From Mnemiopsis leidyi (taxonomy: Eukaryota; Ctenophora; Tentaculata; Lobata; Bolinopsidae): a stretch of 33,833 nucleotides of DNA. The position numbers and the translations under genes are program-made. The notes beneath the pieces are model-generated. The model had not been told where the DNA came from. It ran no database searches and saw only the letters and a program-made list of their open reading frames with translations. The stretch covers positions 6,490 through 40,322 of the forward strand of contig JH152660.1 of NCBI GenBank assembly GCA_000226015.1, in the 5' to 3' direction. Positions 1 through 11,579 of this stretch are shown here, in pieces (position 1 is the stretch's first letter; every line of letters begins with the position of its first letter).

Positions 1-235
1 ACACTGTCAGATTGTCACACTGTCAGGTTGTCACACTGTCAGGTTGTCACACTGTCAGGTTGTCACACTGTCAGGTTGTCACACTGTCAAGTTGTCACAC
101 TGTCAGGTTGTCACACTGTCAGGTTGTCACACTGTCAGGTTGTCACACTGTCTGGTTGTCACACCGTCAGATTGTCACACTGTCAGATTGTCACACTGTC
201 AGATTGTCACACTGTCAGATTTTCACGCTGTTTGT
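1..235. repeat. 16-bp minisatellite, about 14 copies
   Basis: The unit is acactgtcaggttgtc, repeated head to tail from the window edge with few substitutions. The agattgtc variant sits in the first copy and in the last four copies, while the aggttgtc variant fills the middle. One copy has aagttgtc and one has tggttgtc. The last copy decays into unique sequence near 225-240. The unit looks like two diverged octamers ending in TGTC. Because 16 is not a multiple of 3, all three forward frames stay open and give similar Cys/His-rich peptides. These are artefacts, not genes. The array is cut by the window start, so its real length is unknown. It probably lies in an intron of the UBR gene that continues to the right. 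Confidence 0.95.
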
Positions 236-759
236 AAACGAACTTGTGTAATCGCTAATTACAAAGTTGAAGTAAATGCCTCGATGATGATTACATATAG
301 AAATCGTGACATTATTACTAGAACATTTTAAAGTTAACCATTCGACTCTTGTTCGTGGTACAGGAAATCAGGACACACCGACAACTCGACAAACCCAGAC
401 TTACATCCGCAATTCTTGTCCCTAAATCTCATATTTAGAATCCATATTATATTCTCCATTTCTCCAACTAAGTATGAAAGTTACTTTGGCATTGTCTTTT
501 TAGCTTTGCCTGAATTCTGCATTTAGCGTGTCCATATGCTTGTAGTGTAATCTAACACTTTTCATATGCCGTTGACGAGATTGGTACATTTCTTGAGATA
601 AACCGCAGAGTATTCCTCTAAACTCTTAAATATCTGACTCGTATTACAAAACGATGCTAAAAAATCTTAATGCCGTCCTCAAATATTCACGTATCTCTCT
701 CTGGAATAAAGAAATTGATTTAAGTATCTACAGTCAGTAGTAACTTATAACTTATCCTA
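236..759. other. probable intron sequence, no exon seen
   Basis: This AT-rich stretch lies between the minisatellite and the first recognisable UBR exon. I looked for acceptor-exon-donor combinations that continue the UBR frame and found none. It is most likely intron. Confidence 0.5.
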
Positions 760-802
760 ACAAGTAATTACAATTTCCAGACAAGTAATTACAATTTTTC
801 AG
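760..802 (+). repeat. tandemly duplicated 3' splice site
   Basis: A block of about 21 bp, acaagtaattaca followed by a pyrimidine run and AG, occurs twice in direct succession (760-780 and 781-802). Both copies end in a usable AG acceptor. The second AG (801-802) opens the UBR exon in the correct frame. Using the first would add 22 bases and shift the frame. Confidence 0.75.
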
Positions 803-3800
803 ACGAAGTCAATGCCGGAGTTTGTGTTTGTTTTGCAGAACATTATGATTGATGTTGTCGACTGGGTGTCGGACCTCTCAAGACTCAATGTGGCTTTCAA
901 ACGTATCACGTGCAATGTAAGATTAACATACTTAAGGATTTCAACAAACGGTACTTTGTCCGATGCAATGATCGATATTTGTTCATGAAAATATTAACGG
1001 CCAGTAATAATTGCTAAATTGTTAAGAATTGACTGAACACCCCTCGCCTTATCCCTGATTATGAAGAAAATGAAGAACAACTACCTACCTATCTCTTTTT
1101 AGGTAAGCTTCAAAGACGAGAGTAGTTCTAATTGCTTTATAGAACGCGTGATGCTGCATGAACCCCACTTTTGGAAGAAAGTGAAATGTGCCTGGCATAA
1201 TCTCTTCATGTCCGCCTACTTTGGAGATTCGCTTTACAAGAAAGACATCGGAGTCCTATTCGTTAAGAACTACAGCGGTGTTTTCAGGTAAGCTTCCAGT
1301 TCGCATCAACTGTAGCTGCTCAATTCTATTTTGTGTGTTCCCTTAAACTTGATAGTTCAAATAACAAAATTGATTCCTAAAAAAACTCACAGTTGAAACC
1401 GCTGAACCAGTGTACTTATAACAACCTGCATAGCTTGATGATCAATATATAAAACTGTCCCCAGGTCGTTTCTGGAGGACGATAAAGTAAGAGAGTTTCC
1501 CTACTGCATCATCTCCCTTACTGTGCAACTCTTCACTGTGCCCTCCATCTCTACGATGCTCATGACCGAGTACGCAGCCCTCAAGATCATATTCCAGGAA
1601 TTCGTGGACTTTTACAGCAAGTTTGTCAAAACTGATTCGAACATATCCAAGTTTCAAAACCTCCAGTCTACATCTGCAGTTTCTAAACGTAGAAACAGGA
1701 TGAACCATGTGCTGTTCGACGCTAAATACATTTTGTCCAACATTCCCGACAATATCACGACGGCTACCGAGGATGCGTTCCTGGTGTTTCTACAACTGTT
1801 TGTCACCTTCATCTCCTACATGCAGGAGATGAACCCGCACGTGCGGAAGAGCGGGAATCACATCCTGCGCGAGAAAGACTGGGACCAATACTTCATCCTG
1901 GAGGTGTCCGAAATCAGACAGATTATGTCGCATGTTGCGCGGTGGTGCACCGCTACCCCAAGACTCTTTGTCAAGTCTCTGGAGATCCTGCTGAAAGCTC
2001 AGCTTGAAAACAGCGAAAAGTTTGAGATGAGCGAACCTACAATGGTCACTTCTAATGTGTCACTTGCTTCGTTAGTCAGAGCTCTGGGAGGGGGTAGTCC
2101 GCAGTGGGAGCAGGAGCACCGCCAACTTGGGGACCAGCCGCTTTTTGAACGGAAAATGAACTACATTGAACACGACATGTTCAAAGATCCAGTGTCCTTT
2201 CACATTCCTGTAACTCGACTTTTCTCAATTGTCTTCTCTCACTTCCCCAAGTTTGACCTGCCCATAGACCTGCTCCTAAAAACCTTTACTCCTGAAGAGC
2301 TCCTGGATCTGCCTCTACGGTCTATCCTACTGAGTCAGCAGATAGAAGGCAGCATGTGGAAAAGAAACGGGACAACAATGGAAAACCAGAGCATGTGTTA
2401 CCGAGACCATTACAAGTCCATTATGTGGGACAAAGATCTGCTGGCAGTACAGCTTCTTCTTACTCTATGTGATCCGGAGGATGCCCTACTTAAACTCGTA
2501 CACAAGTACAAGATAGAACCTTATTTCGTCCTTTTGGACTCGGAAGCGAGCTTTGATCCACTTCTCAGGATGGCAGAAGCATTCTCGTCTCTGCTCCTTT
2601 ACGTCATCTGTGAGCGGTTCAGGTTGAATGTGAGCGAGGCAAAGGAAAGTGACATCATACGGAAAGATGCTATCCACATACTGGCTATCAGCAACGTTCC
2701 CCGGAGTAAGATCATCAAAACTCTGGAGGGAAACTTTGATCATTTCGAGGAGGACATCACCAAGACAGACGAAATAGACGAGATCTTACAAAAAATAGCA
2801 GAGAAAGTTCCCGTTAAGGATGGCGTGAAGACGATGCTGAAGTTAAAACCAGAGTTTTACAGCGAGTTCACGCCGTTTTATTACCACTACTCCCACGGAC
2901 AGAGACAAAGTGCGGAGAACACGTACTACCAGCGCCAGGCTAACAACGGTAACGCCGACTTTAAACCTCCTCCACTTCCTCCCTTCACCAAGCTGACCAA
3001 GAAACTGCGTCTTTACCTGACCTGTCCCGTCATTCAGAGGTTTATCTACGTCGTGTTAAAGAGATTCAGAGGTGAGGCATCCGGCTTGGTATCGGACCTG
3101 CTCCTTCATCAAATACTCTACATGACCATGTTTGGAGTGTTGGATGAACTGAACACGACGGACGACCCACTCCCGGTGAAGTTTACCCACTGCCTGACTA
3201 GGTCCGACAACCCAGCTTATCTGGTTCCGGAGGCGGACCAATGCTCCATCATCTCCCTCCTTAAAGGTCTACTATCTGAGGACGTGAAGAGTGTCAACGA
3301 AGTGAAACCTCTCATTCGATGGATTCTCAAGACAACCGATACCTTGACAAATACTTCCTCTCCCACCGAGGAGGACATGGAAGCCACAGCGTCGACTTCG
3401 ACCCCCAAGGCAGAGGTAGATTCTCATAGAGAAAAGATGAGGAAGAGACGCGAACAGTTGATGGCAAACTTCAAGAACCAACAAGCAAAGTTCATGACAG
3501 AAAACCTGGAAGCCTTCACAAACATGGCAGAGGACGAGAACAAGACGGAGGAGGAGCTGATGGAGACAAGTGAGGAAACTGAACACTTTGTGTGCGGACC
3601 AAACAAAGGTCCGCTACCGCGTCCTGAGAACAATGTCCTGACGTGTATATTGTGCAAGGATAGCGAGAAGGTGAATGCAGGCTACTCGACCATGATGTAC
3701 GGTTGTCTTATTGAGAAGAGTGTCGTCCTCAAGACAGAGAAAGATAACGAGATCTCAGAGGAATACAGAATGAGTTATCTATTGGGTGGGCAAGACCTTC

Positions 3801-5629
3801 ATATCCAGTCTTGTGGGCACCCCATGCATTTGAAGTGTCTCCAGTCCATCATGAAGCTGTCCCCAGCTCTCCAGCACCTACTGACCATGACAGGGGCGGA
3901 CAGTAACCGCTACTCTTTCTTCCTGCCAAAGGGGGAGTTCTCCTGCCCGTATTGCAAGATGGCAGCTAACTGTGCACTGCCGGTTGTGGGATACGAACCG
4001 CGTGAGGTACCTGATATCACTACAGAGGGGTTCCTCAAGGATGTTATAAACAGTTTGGAAGCTAACAACGACATCGAGCTGATGGAGCTGGAGTTCTCTG
4101 AGTCTCCACCGCCTAGAAGTCCGACTAACATGCCAACTATTGTCGGACTGGACAATCTGGTGCATGCTGACGGTCAAAGCTTTATTGAGATACTGCGAGA
4201 TTCAATGCTCAACGACCGAATAAACCGGATGAGTGAGGACCTTCCAGCTGCTGGAGCTGCAGACTCTTCTGATGACATGGATCCAGGAGCAAAGTTTAAA
4301 GAGGACATGAGAAGGTTCTATCGCCGTGCTAAGAACATCCTTGACAAGGACGCAATAGGTGCTCGGTGCTATGCTCCCTTCACTTTGAAGATGATATCGT
4401 ACACCTTCTCCATGTTGGAGCGAATACTACGGGAGAAGCCCCTGTTGGCCGGCCTGGCTGAATACCAGGAGGGATTCTTCGAATCCTTCCTCCGCTCTCT
4501 GCACAGGAGCATGACGATCAGTGATCACCTCTACAGCCAGGAACTGACAAGAGAGCTGCTCTATCTCTTCTCTCCTCAAATTTCGGACAGTGTCGACCTT
4601 CCCAGCATCCTTAATAGCGACGTCTTTACTATTTTTGTTGCAGCTCGCTTTGCCATCTTCAATGAGGGTAAGAGTTACGACAGTGCGCTAGTTGAGCTCT
4701 GTGTTATCGCAGAGATTATTAAGATCCTGCTCTCAGTTTCTCCTGACGAACTTGTGGGGGCTGACAGCGGAGCAGACGACAGCGATGCGATTCATCTGGC
4801 CACCCTGTGGGGCCACGTCAGGAAGATGTGTGGACTGAGCTCGACTGACGACCCCTTCCAGTGTCCCACTTACCTCCTGTCCAAAGTTCAACAAAACCTG
4901 CTTCCTCTGTTCAGGAAATTGGCTCTGTTCCTGAGATACGCTACTTCCATAACTGGCTGTGCTGCACTCAAAGAAATTCAGAGTCCTCAGGGAGAATTCA
5001 ATTTACTGATGCGCTACCTCAACATTTCATCCCTCACCGCTCTTTTGTCGTTCGATCCGGGTTTGAAACTTAACCTTGTTCAAAAGTGGTGTCGCTCCGT
5101 GGACTTAGACAAGTTTTTGGCCACTGTTGAAGTGAACAAAACGAAGCGTGAAGCAAAACTTATCGATTTGCCCAAAAGTTATGTCGATTTGTTGGTAAAA
5201 GCGTCTAAATACACCTGTCCTAAGATTAAGTTTGGCAAAATTCAAACGACGGCAGTTTGCCTGATTTGCGGTGACTTGGTATGTTTCCAGAGCTACTGCT
5301 GCCAAGAATCGATCGGGGACACCAACTTTGGACCGTGCAACATGCATGCTCACCGCTGCAGCGGCGATCTTGGGGTTTTCTTGACACTTGAAAAGTCTCA
5401 GGTCCTCTTCCTGCCTCTCAGAACTCAGGGAATTTTCATTAGCGGACCATATGTGGACAAATATGGGGAGGGCTACAAATCCTGTAAAAACAAGGCACTG
5501 ACTTTATCTCCCCAGATCTATCGTAAGATTGAACTAATGTGGATTAGACACGAAATTCGGCCAATGGTTTCCCGGAACAACGACAGCATGGGTTTTTCCC
5601 GGATTGAGCAGATCGGTCTCATGTACTGA
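803..5629 (+). CDS. UBR1/UBR2-type E3 ubiquitin ligase, C-terminal part (5' end outside window)
   Basis: E3 ligase of the N-degron pathway; the family binds destabilising N-termini and ubiquitinates their carriers. I assemble exons 803-916, 1103-1287 and 1465-5629: 1,487 residues plus TGA, with phases 0, then 2, consistent. The 1.4-kb left part and whole 4.2-kb exon read without a break. Visible parts, in order: the conserved VQLFTVPS segment (1523), a winged-helix-like stretch (about 2650-2900) followed by YYHYSHGQ, a charged coiled coil (3421-3495), GPNKGPLPR, a RING-H2-like domain from LTCILC (about 3640) through SCGHPMHLKC (3807-3836) to CPYC (3942-3953), and a C-terminal zinc-binding autoinhibitory domain (5215-5629) with CLICGDLVC, SYCCQE, MHAHRC and PYVDKYGEG. 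Human UBR1/2 have about 1,750 residues, so roughly 500 N-terminal residues with the UBR box and ClpS-like domain should lie upstream. The order and motifs fit UBR1/2 better than UBR3. The alternative acceptor at 837-838 would shorten the first exon in frame. Confidence 0.93.
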
Positions 5630-7258
5630 AATTCTTCTTGTGGGATGTATATTTTTGTGATACCACTTTTAGCGAGATCCGCCAATCTTGAACAGTTTTA
5701 ATAGAATAAGCTTGATTGTGTACATTGATTGTTTGGTTTTGCATTTCCATTGAGCTTCGTCTGTTTGCATTTCTTAATAGCTTGAGAAAGGATTTAAAAA
5801 TTTTATTTGATAGTATAACGATAACAGCAGCAATTTAGGGTGTCAGGAGTCTGGTTATAACACTGTTCAACTGGCCCAATTCTCTGCACGTATCAAAAGG
5901 GTCTTCGATCTGTAAATTTTGGAACGCGCCAAGTAATTTGGCATAGAGAAATATATTTCATCACGCACGAGTGTTTTCTATGTGTAACTTGTAGAATTTT
6001 TGTTCGAATTTGTTTTAGACAGTTTATTCCTAAATATAGGCCAGCCTCCCAAGAATATTCACAGATCACAGTTATGTCTTGTGAGTTGTGAGTGATCCCA
6101 ACAATAGCTGGTCCGGGAAAGGATAGAGCAAGTGCAGCCTGTTGACGAGGTCACGTGGCCCTCCCTCGTTCTCTAGATCGCCTGGTCACATAATTACCTA
6201 CAGTTGTGAACAGGTTGGTTTTAATACTTTGATCTCCCCTCATCAAGGCGCAGAGTTACTAGTTACGACCCTTGAATAATTATCCTTGAATCAATCTTAG
6301 TAACGGCCATAACGTAAGTTCTGATTCTTTTTAAAAATTCAGGAGTTCTGCGTGATGAATAAGACATGATGCCTCAAGCTATTTTAAATGTTTTGTTATT
6401 TCAGCATGTGGTTGGAAATAAGGCACCTTTCTTTAACTCGACAAGTCTCATCTACTGGGTATTATGAAATCAAGTACCTTATTTATAGCTTTCTACACAT
6501 TCCTGAACACGTACAACTTGTAATGTCTAATGCAGATATGTGCGAAACACAGTGTTATCTGCCCTACCTGATAATGCTTGCAATCGCAGTGTATTTATCT
6601 TGCTATCAACCTGCCCGTTCCTGTATTTAGGTTTAGCAATTGGACGTCAAACCAAAAGGTTGTGGGTTCAAGCCCCATCTGTCGCCAGTCTTTTCGAGTT
6701 AAGTATCACCTGTGCCAGATTGGAAAAATTATGCTAAAATAACATAACCTTCAAAATAGATCAAATTATCTTAAAACTTTGTATGCATCATCTTTTATTC
6801 AACATAAAGAACTCCTAAAACTGTTATCAAAAAATTATTCCCAGAACTACAGTTATGACCGTTTTTGAAGTAAGGATATTTATTGACGGATAGTTACCCT
6901 GTACTGTACCTCGATTGATCTCCATAGGATCCAATTATCAAAACTACCCTGAAATGTGTGTGCAAAACGAGTGTCGGACCAACTGATAACTCAGTATTCA
7001 ATAACCATAGCCTGTTTCTCTCGTGCACCATATAAATATAATGGTTCATTTTCAAGTAGCAATGTGTCTGAATTGAATTCAATCATCGTTTTGGGCAGAA
7101 ATATTTCTAGGGACCATTTATACATTGCTTCAAATCCTGCAAAAAGTGTAACATTAAACATCGATTCGAAAAAATTGAGAAATTTCTCCCGCTGGCCTAT
7201 TGGTAACAGGCCAATGACACCTAACAACGAAGGCCCTGGTGATTTTAGATGAAGCAGG
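5630..7258. other. intergenic region
   Basis: This follows the UBR stop codon and should include its 3' UTR, but I see no clear AATAAA close to the stop. The only short element I can name is a tRNA-like fragment at 6632-6678. One CACGTG occurs near 6152. If the CCP gene ends at 7259 on the minus strand, its 3' UTR is here; AATAAA on the minus strand occurs near 6870. Confidence 0.6.
6632..6678 (+). repeat. degenerate tRNA-like fragment, possible tRNA-derived SINE head or pseudogene
   Basis: An internal B-box-like sequence ggttcaagccc (6665-6675) matches the pol III consensus GGTTCRANNCC. It forms a T-arm with a 5-bp stem, gtggg with cccat, around a 7-base loop. A short TTGG/CCAA stem (6640-6655) sits where an anticodon arm would be, and tttagcaattgg (6632-6643) resembles a worn A box. 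There is no complete D-arm or acceptor stem, so it is not a working tRNA gene. Confidence 0.4.
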
Positions 7259-7387
7259 CTATCGCCTTTGGCGACTGATATTTGAAGTTAGTTTGCCGGT
7301 GCAGGGGCAGGCATTCCTGATTGGCTGTGTTTCTTTCCAAAGGGTGTCGTTCTGTTGAAAGCGAGTGCAGTTGGCACTCCGCACTAG
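7259..7387 (-). CDS. tentative last exon of the CCP gene
   Basis: On the minus strand, after the acceptor ctaacag at 7388-7394, 42 codons are open and end in TAG. The peptide contains SANCTRF, NDTLWKE and NACPCTG, so it has cysteines and possible N-glycosylation sites, as expected of an extracellular protein. It is GC-richer than its surroundings. It begins in phase 0, which fits only if the preceding exon uses the donor after 8183 (GGGGGA then gtgaaa). Using the stronger donor after 8163 would put this exon out of frame. No family is recognised, and the exon may be chance. Confidence 0.3.
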   Translation of the reverse strand, partial: LVRSANCTRFQQNDTLWKETQPIRNACPCTGKLTSNISRQRR

Positions 7388-7599
7388 CTGTTAGTTTTTT
7401 GTGCAACTTCAAAGCTTGATTTCTGGTAAAATAAAATACGACAATTTTCTCAGTATTCTTGTAAGTTGACTCTAGAATATTGTTTAGTATAATTATCATT
7501 TCAAATTTCAAAAGTATCCCTATGTGATTCATGCGAAATTCCACTGGCATGGCTGCTTATTTGTATAGAATTGACAGAATCAATCATCAAGATACCCTC

Positions 7600-7623
7600 A
7601 AATTATCAATGTATTGATAATTT
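7600..7623. repeat. short perfect inverted repeat
   Basis: The arms aaattatcaa and ttgataattt (10 bp each) are perfect complements around a TGTA loop. The sequence is AT-rich, so chance is possible. It lies between the tentative last CCP exon and the clear CCP exons. Confidence 0.6.
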
Positions 7624-8162
7624 AGAGCAGCGACAAGCCGTAAATATTGTGATATCATTGTTTGAGAACAATCAAGAAGAATGTTTTAAGCCAACAAAAT
7701 AGGAATTAACCGACTCATTGATTAATCGAAATCTCATCGTGGTTGACATGGCCCAATAAACAGAGCAGTTCATGTATTGATAGTATTTTATCAATCAACA
7801 AGCGATGTGGAGAACCAATAGCTATCGAGTCATTCAGCATAGAAAGGTCGAGAAAGTCTCTGGTTCAAACGTGGGGTGTTGTCGTTGATTTCGTTTCCCC
7901 AATTTGAACTAATTTGCTCATGACAATCGGTTAAAACTGTCACCTTTGCAAGTCATTTCATCATGAAATAAAAATGCCGGTGAATCTAGATTGCTTTGGT
8001 CGAATAGAGCCAACTTTATAATCTCTTTGATTCAATTAATTTCCATTCTCCCAAAATCGTTTTCTGTCGTGTGCAGTAATTCATTATGACTATAGACCAC
8101 GTGATCACTGGAACTGGAAGCAGTGACAGGAAACTAAGATGAGCCATATCCCCGCATGATAC

Positions 8163-10148
8163 CTGAAACCCCGAGATTTCACTCCCCCGTCTGGCACACA
8201 TTCAGGGACCCCGGATGTCCAGCGCTGGCCAGAATCACACGTAATGACTTCATTGCCACTCAGCTTGAAGTTGGGATCACATTTGAAACTGACACGCTCG
8301 CCAATAGAGAAAGTGAGGGTTCCTGGGGTGAAGATAGCTCGGCCATTGCTGATTTCTCCTGATATGTCCCGGCATCCAGCTGCAATATTGACAATCCTCA
8401 GCCATGAACATTGAAAAACAGCGTTAATGCTTTAAATTTAGTGTTAAAACAATCTGTTTCATGATTACTGTCCGCTGATTCATAAATCCTTACTTGAGCA
8501 GTGGGGTGAGGCATCTCTTAAAACTAAAGTTAAATAATATGAGCAGTGACAACAAGATGAAAAAGAAAGACTCACTGGCACACTTTATGAGCTGGAGGAG
8601 GATAGGTGACCAGCCAAACTCTGTACAATAAACATTTCGTTCCCCCACATCTCCAATCTTCTGAGCGTATCCGTCCTTGCACTGCACACTTATCTCCTGC
8701 AAGCACAGTTGTTTAATGTTTATGGATAATTAGTAGTTTCGAGTTGAACTGTCATAGTATGTTGAATAATAATCATGGGCTTAAAAGCAAAAATAGAATC
8801 TTACGATTGTATGATCATAACTTTGGTACAATTTAAGTTGGTAAAAGTTAAGTTGGTACAATTAAAAGTACACATGCTATTGTAATTTAGTAGTATTACA
8901 TAGTTTTTACCAATTCAGGATCTGCTGTGATTGGCACACCTCTTGAGGCCAGGCCCATAGAGCGCTGTGTATAGTTCGGGTTCCAGTAGTTCGTATAATC
9001 TTCCGGTATTGGAGCACAGCCGACTGAAATAAGCTGGGTCGAGAAACTTCGAATTTGGTTACATCATACATGCTACCAGATTTCACTTCAAGTTTATTGT
9101 CCGTGGAATAAATAATCGTAATGAATATGGATATTGCAAAAAGGGACCCAAAATAGCCTGTGCAATGTTGCTGGTGTTGTCGATAATGGGGCGCAGCTGT
9201 CGGAGAGTCACTGCCCCGAGGGGAGGCCGCATCACCTTGCTTTCATTGTCTAGTTCTTCTAGAGAACAGGTCCAGTCTTCATGAAATCTACTCAATTTGA
9301 ACTGGATATATAACTGGACTATATAATAGTCGCAATTTGGCACTTTACTTCAACGACAACAGCACAAAATCCCTGACCGCAATCGACTCCGTAGTTTAAT
9401 CCTGACAGTACACGCCGGCTAAACTTATTTACTTACCGTCACACCACGTGTCCTGACCGTTAAAAATGTCAGGAACGAAAGTATTTCCAGCACATCTAAC
9501 CTCAATCTCCTCTCTCTGCTCTCCGAGCTCGTTTACGCTGAAAACATTTACCATAAAAATTTAACCTGGTATAACCTTGATTTGACCACTGTTATCTCTG
9601 ATCTTTAATATCTTCCTCGTCTAAAGTTGATAAGTTGGTTCTTTCATCATTCATGAAATACCCAGACATGTGAGGATGGGTTTACGATCTAAAAAATTAT
9701 TGTTACCTTACTTTGAGATCAGTGTCCTATATATTATACTTATAGCCCGCTGACTTATTAAATGATGGATCACCGTAAATTTCTTAAATATAGTCGACCT
9801 ATAAGATATTAGATAACTCAGAGCTTTAGCTTAGCTTCGCTATTGCTTTACGTGTCTTCCCTTATTATCATCCCTACCGTTAAATGCGATTGGTGCAGAA
9901 AAAAGTAAGATAGTATAACAATAGTAAAGTCATGAATAAAAACAAGGAGGCAATTGTCCTGCTCACTAATCTATCTTGGTCTGATCGACATCGTTGAGAG
10001 CTCGAATGTTGTTGGTCCAGGTCCGGTGTTTCTTGTCGAGGGTTGGTTTGCAGGAAAGGGTGTAGACCGATCCGGTCTCCCAAGTAACTGATCTCATCTG
10101 GGTTCCTTGTTGGGTGTTGTAGTCAGTATGATGATGATTAAAATCTGA
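8163..10148 (-). CDS. sushi/CCP-domain protein, five-exon partial gene
   Basis: Minus-strand exons, 5' to 3': 10148-9967, 9537-9437, 9023-8911, 8696-8576 and 8379-8163. The last may instead end at 8183. All acceptors are AG and all donors GT (gtgagc, gtaagt, gtaaaa, gtgagt), and the phases 0-2-1-0-1 fit exactly. The clearest domain is the last exon: GCRDISGEISNGRA, then GERVSFKCDPNFKLSG, then ITCDSGQRW and PEC. These are the four cysteines and the tryptophan of a CCP module. The module before it starts GCAPIPEDY, has a long insert, then VQCKDGYA, VYCTEFGWSP and IKC. A third, incomplete module has VRCAGNTF and TWCD. CCP modules occur in secreted or cell-surface proteins (complement factors, selectins, matrix proteins). 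The signal peptide and 5' end are not seen and should lie above 10148. The exons contain no ATG-started frame of useful size, so an ORF scan misses them. Confidence 0.75.
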
Positions 10149-10293
10149 CTACAAAGTGCAGTTTAATGTCCGTATATTTTAAAGTGAGTAGATAGGAATA
10201 TATTCTGGTGTATGGGATTGTGATAGGTACATGTGCTACTTGTGACTGTAATCTGAACAAGCAAACTATTCATAGCTGTACGACACAGATAAA

Positions 10294-10539
10294 ATGAGTA
10301 TAAACACGAATCGTGTAAAAACACAAAGCGACTACAAGCTAGATGCAAAGAACCCTCAACCTGTTGAGTCTCGTATAACGCTAGCTGCAGATTCTAGTAC
10401 CCCCGCCTCCGATGGTGTACACTCTGATTTAACACCTGATGTTAATTTTAATTTAAACCTCACCTATAGATTTAGACAGAACATTAACAGTACTAGGACA
10501 CAACGAATTTTCGAAAAGAAAGTAATTCCCGAAACTTGA
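10294..10539 (+). CDS. unrecognised small open frame, 81 residues
   Basis: An ATG at 10294 with A at -3 opens an 81-codon frame ending in TGA. The peptide is hydrophilic, rich in N, T, S, D and R, with no signal peptide, membrane segment or known motif. It lies just 5' of the CCP exons on the opposite strand (divergent, about 145 bp apart), where that gene's first exons might also be. It may be a short gene, part of a larger spliced gene, or chance. Confidence 0.25.
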   Translation: MSINTNRVKTQSDYKLDAKNPQPVESRITLAADSSTPASDGVHSDLTPDVNFNLNLTYRFRQNINSTRTQRIFEKKVIPET

Positions 10540-10540
10540 C

Positions 10541-11579
10541 GTTATTAGTAATCAACTTTCTAAGTGACCTGCAACTAACAACTTAACAAACTTCAAACAA
10601 CAGAAAGTAATGTCGAGTTTGAAGTCCCACCTGAACTTTGAAGAACTGAACAAAAATACCAGAAAATAAGCATGCAGACGAGGTTGGAGGAAAATCTATG
10701 GCAACTTGTAAAGTTACGATGTGGTTAATAGATAGTTGAGGTAACTATTCAGATAGTGGGAAAGGTTTTAGTTGACTGGCAATTTACAAAGCAGAGGATG
10801 GTAACTCTGTAGAACAAATATAATTGTAAAGTTCTGAATGAGGCTGTAATCTGTGTAAGATCATATACATTCCTATCAGGAAACACTTGCAGCACTTTTC
10901 GTGCCAAACATTTGTTACCTAAGTATTAATTGCTTTTTTGATGACCCATATTCACTTATTTTGATATGTATATATGTATATCTTTACATATTTAGAATTT
11001 ATTTACTTATCTTATATGAAGTTTGAAATATTAACGGCATCTTGATGTCTATCATATCAGCTTTTAGGCAATATCGTAGAATTCGATAAAAAACTTGATT
11101 ATAATTTCAGAAAAGTGAAGTTTGTCTCACGCCACATTCGGAAGTAACAGTGTTTTGGTAATAATGCTAGAACTCAAGTGCTCCAGGTTTGTTTATGTTT
11201 TATCTCTTAGTATTATCTCTTACTTCGCAGCTAATCATAATGTCACACCTGTGGCCTATCTTATACTTATCTTCCTAAGGACATTGTGGCCTACCTCTAC
11301 CTTCCTGCGTTGTTATTCTTCAATCTTTCAGTTGTGGTTTAAAATTTGTGGTAAATTATCACTCCAGGTTCTACGTTAGCACTTATCAGAGGGTGATTCA
11401 TGCATTTAATGGCTCAATTAAAATTAATCGCCGGACAAATAATTTGATTTTTAATCTCGGGCTGAACCCTGATTTGCCATTGTGAACCGCATCGTCATGA
11501 CAACAGTAACTCTTCTTAACAGCAGGTCCTACAATCTCAGGTTCTAAAGAGGATGATTGTGGTTGAGAAAACAGCTTGT
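10541..11579. other. AT-rich intergenic sequence
   Basis: No exon on either strand could be supported. A first exon of the minus-strand CCP gene may be hidden here, but no signal peptide with a phase-0 donor was found. Confidence 0.5.

Noticed and set aside
12..331. Three overlapping plus-strand frames of 69-95 codons with repeated Cys/His peptides
   Set aside because: They are the minisatellite read in three frames. The 16-bp unit cycles frames without stops, and there is no gene evidence.
2486..4177. Several minus-strand frames of 61-104 codons
   Set aside because: They lie antisense to the UBR exon, whose plus-strand protein is clearly homologous to a known family.
7845..7875. GGTTCAAAC B-box-like sequence suggesting a tRNA
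   Set aside because: The flanking bases do not form a T-arm stem, and no other tRNA part is visible.
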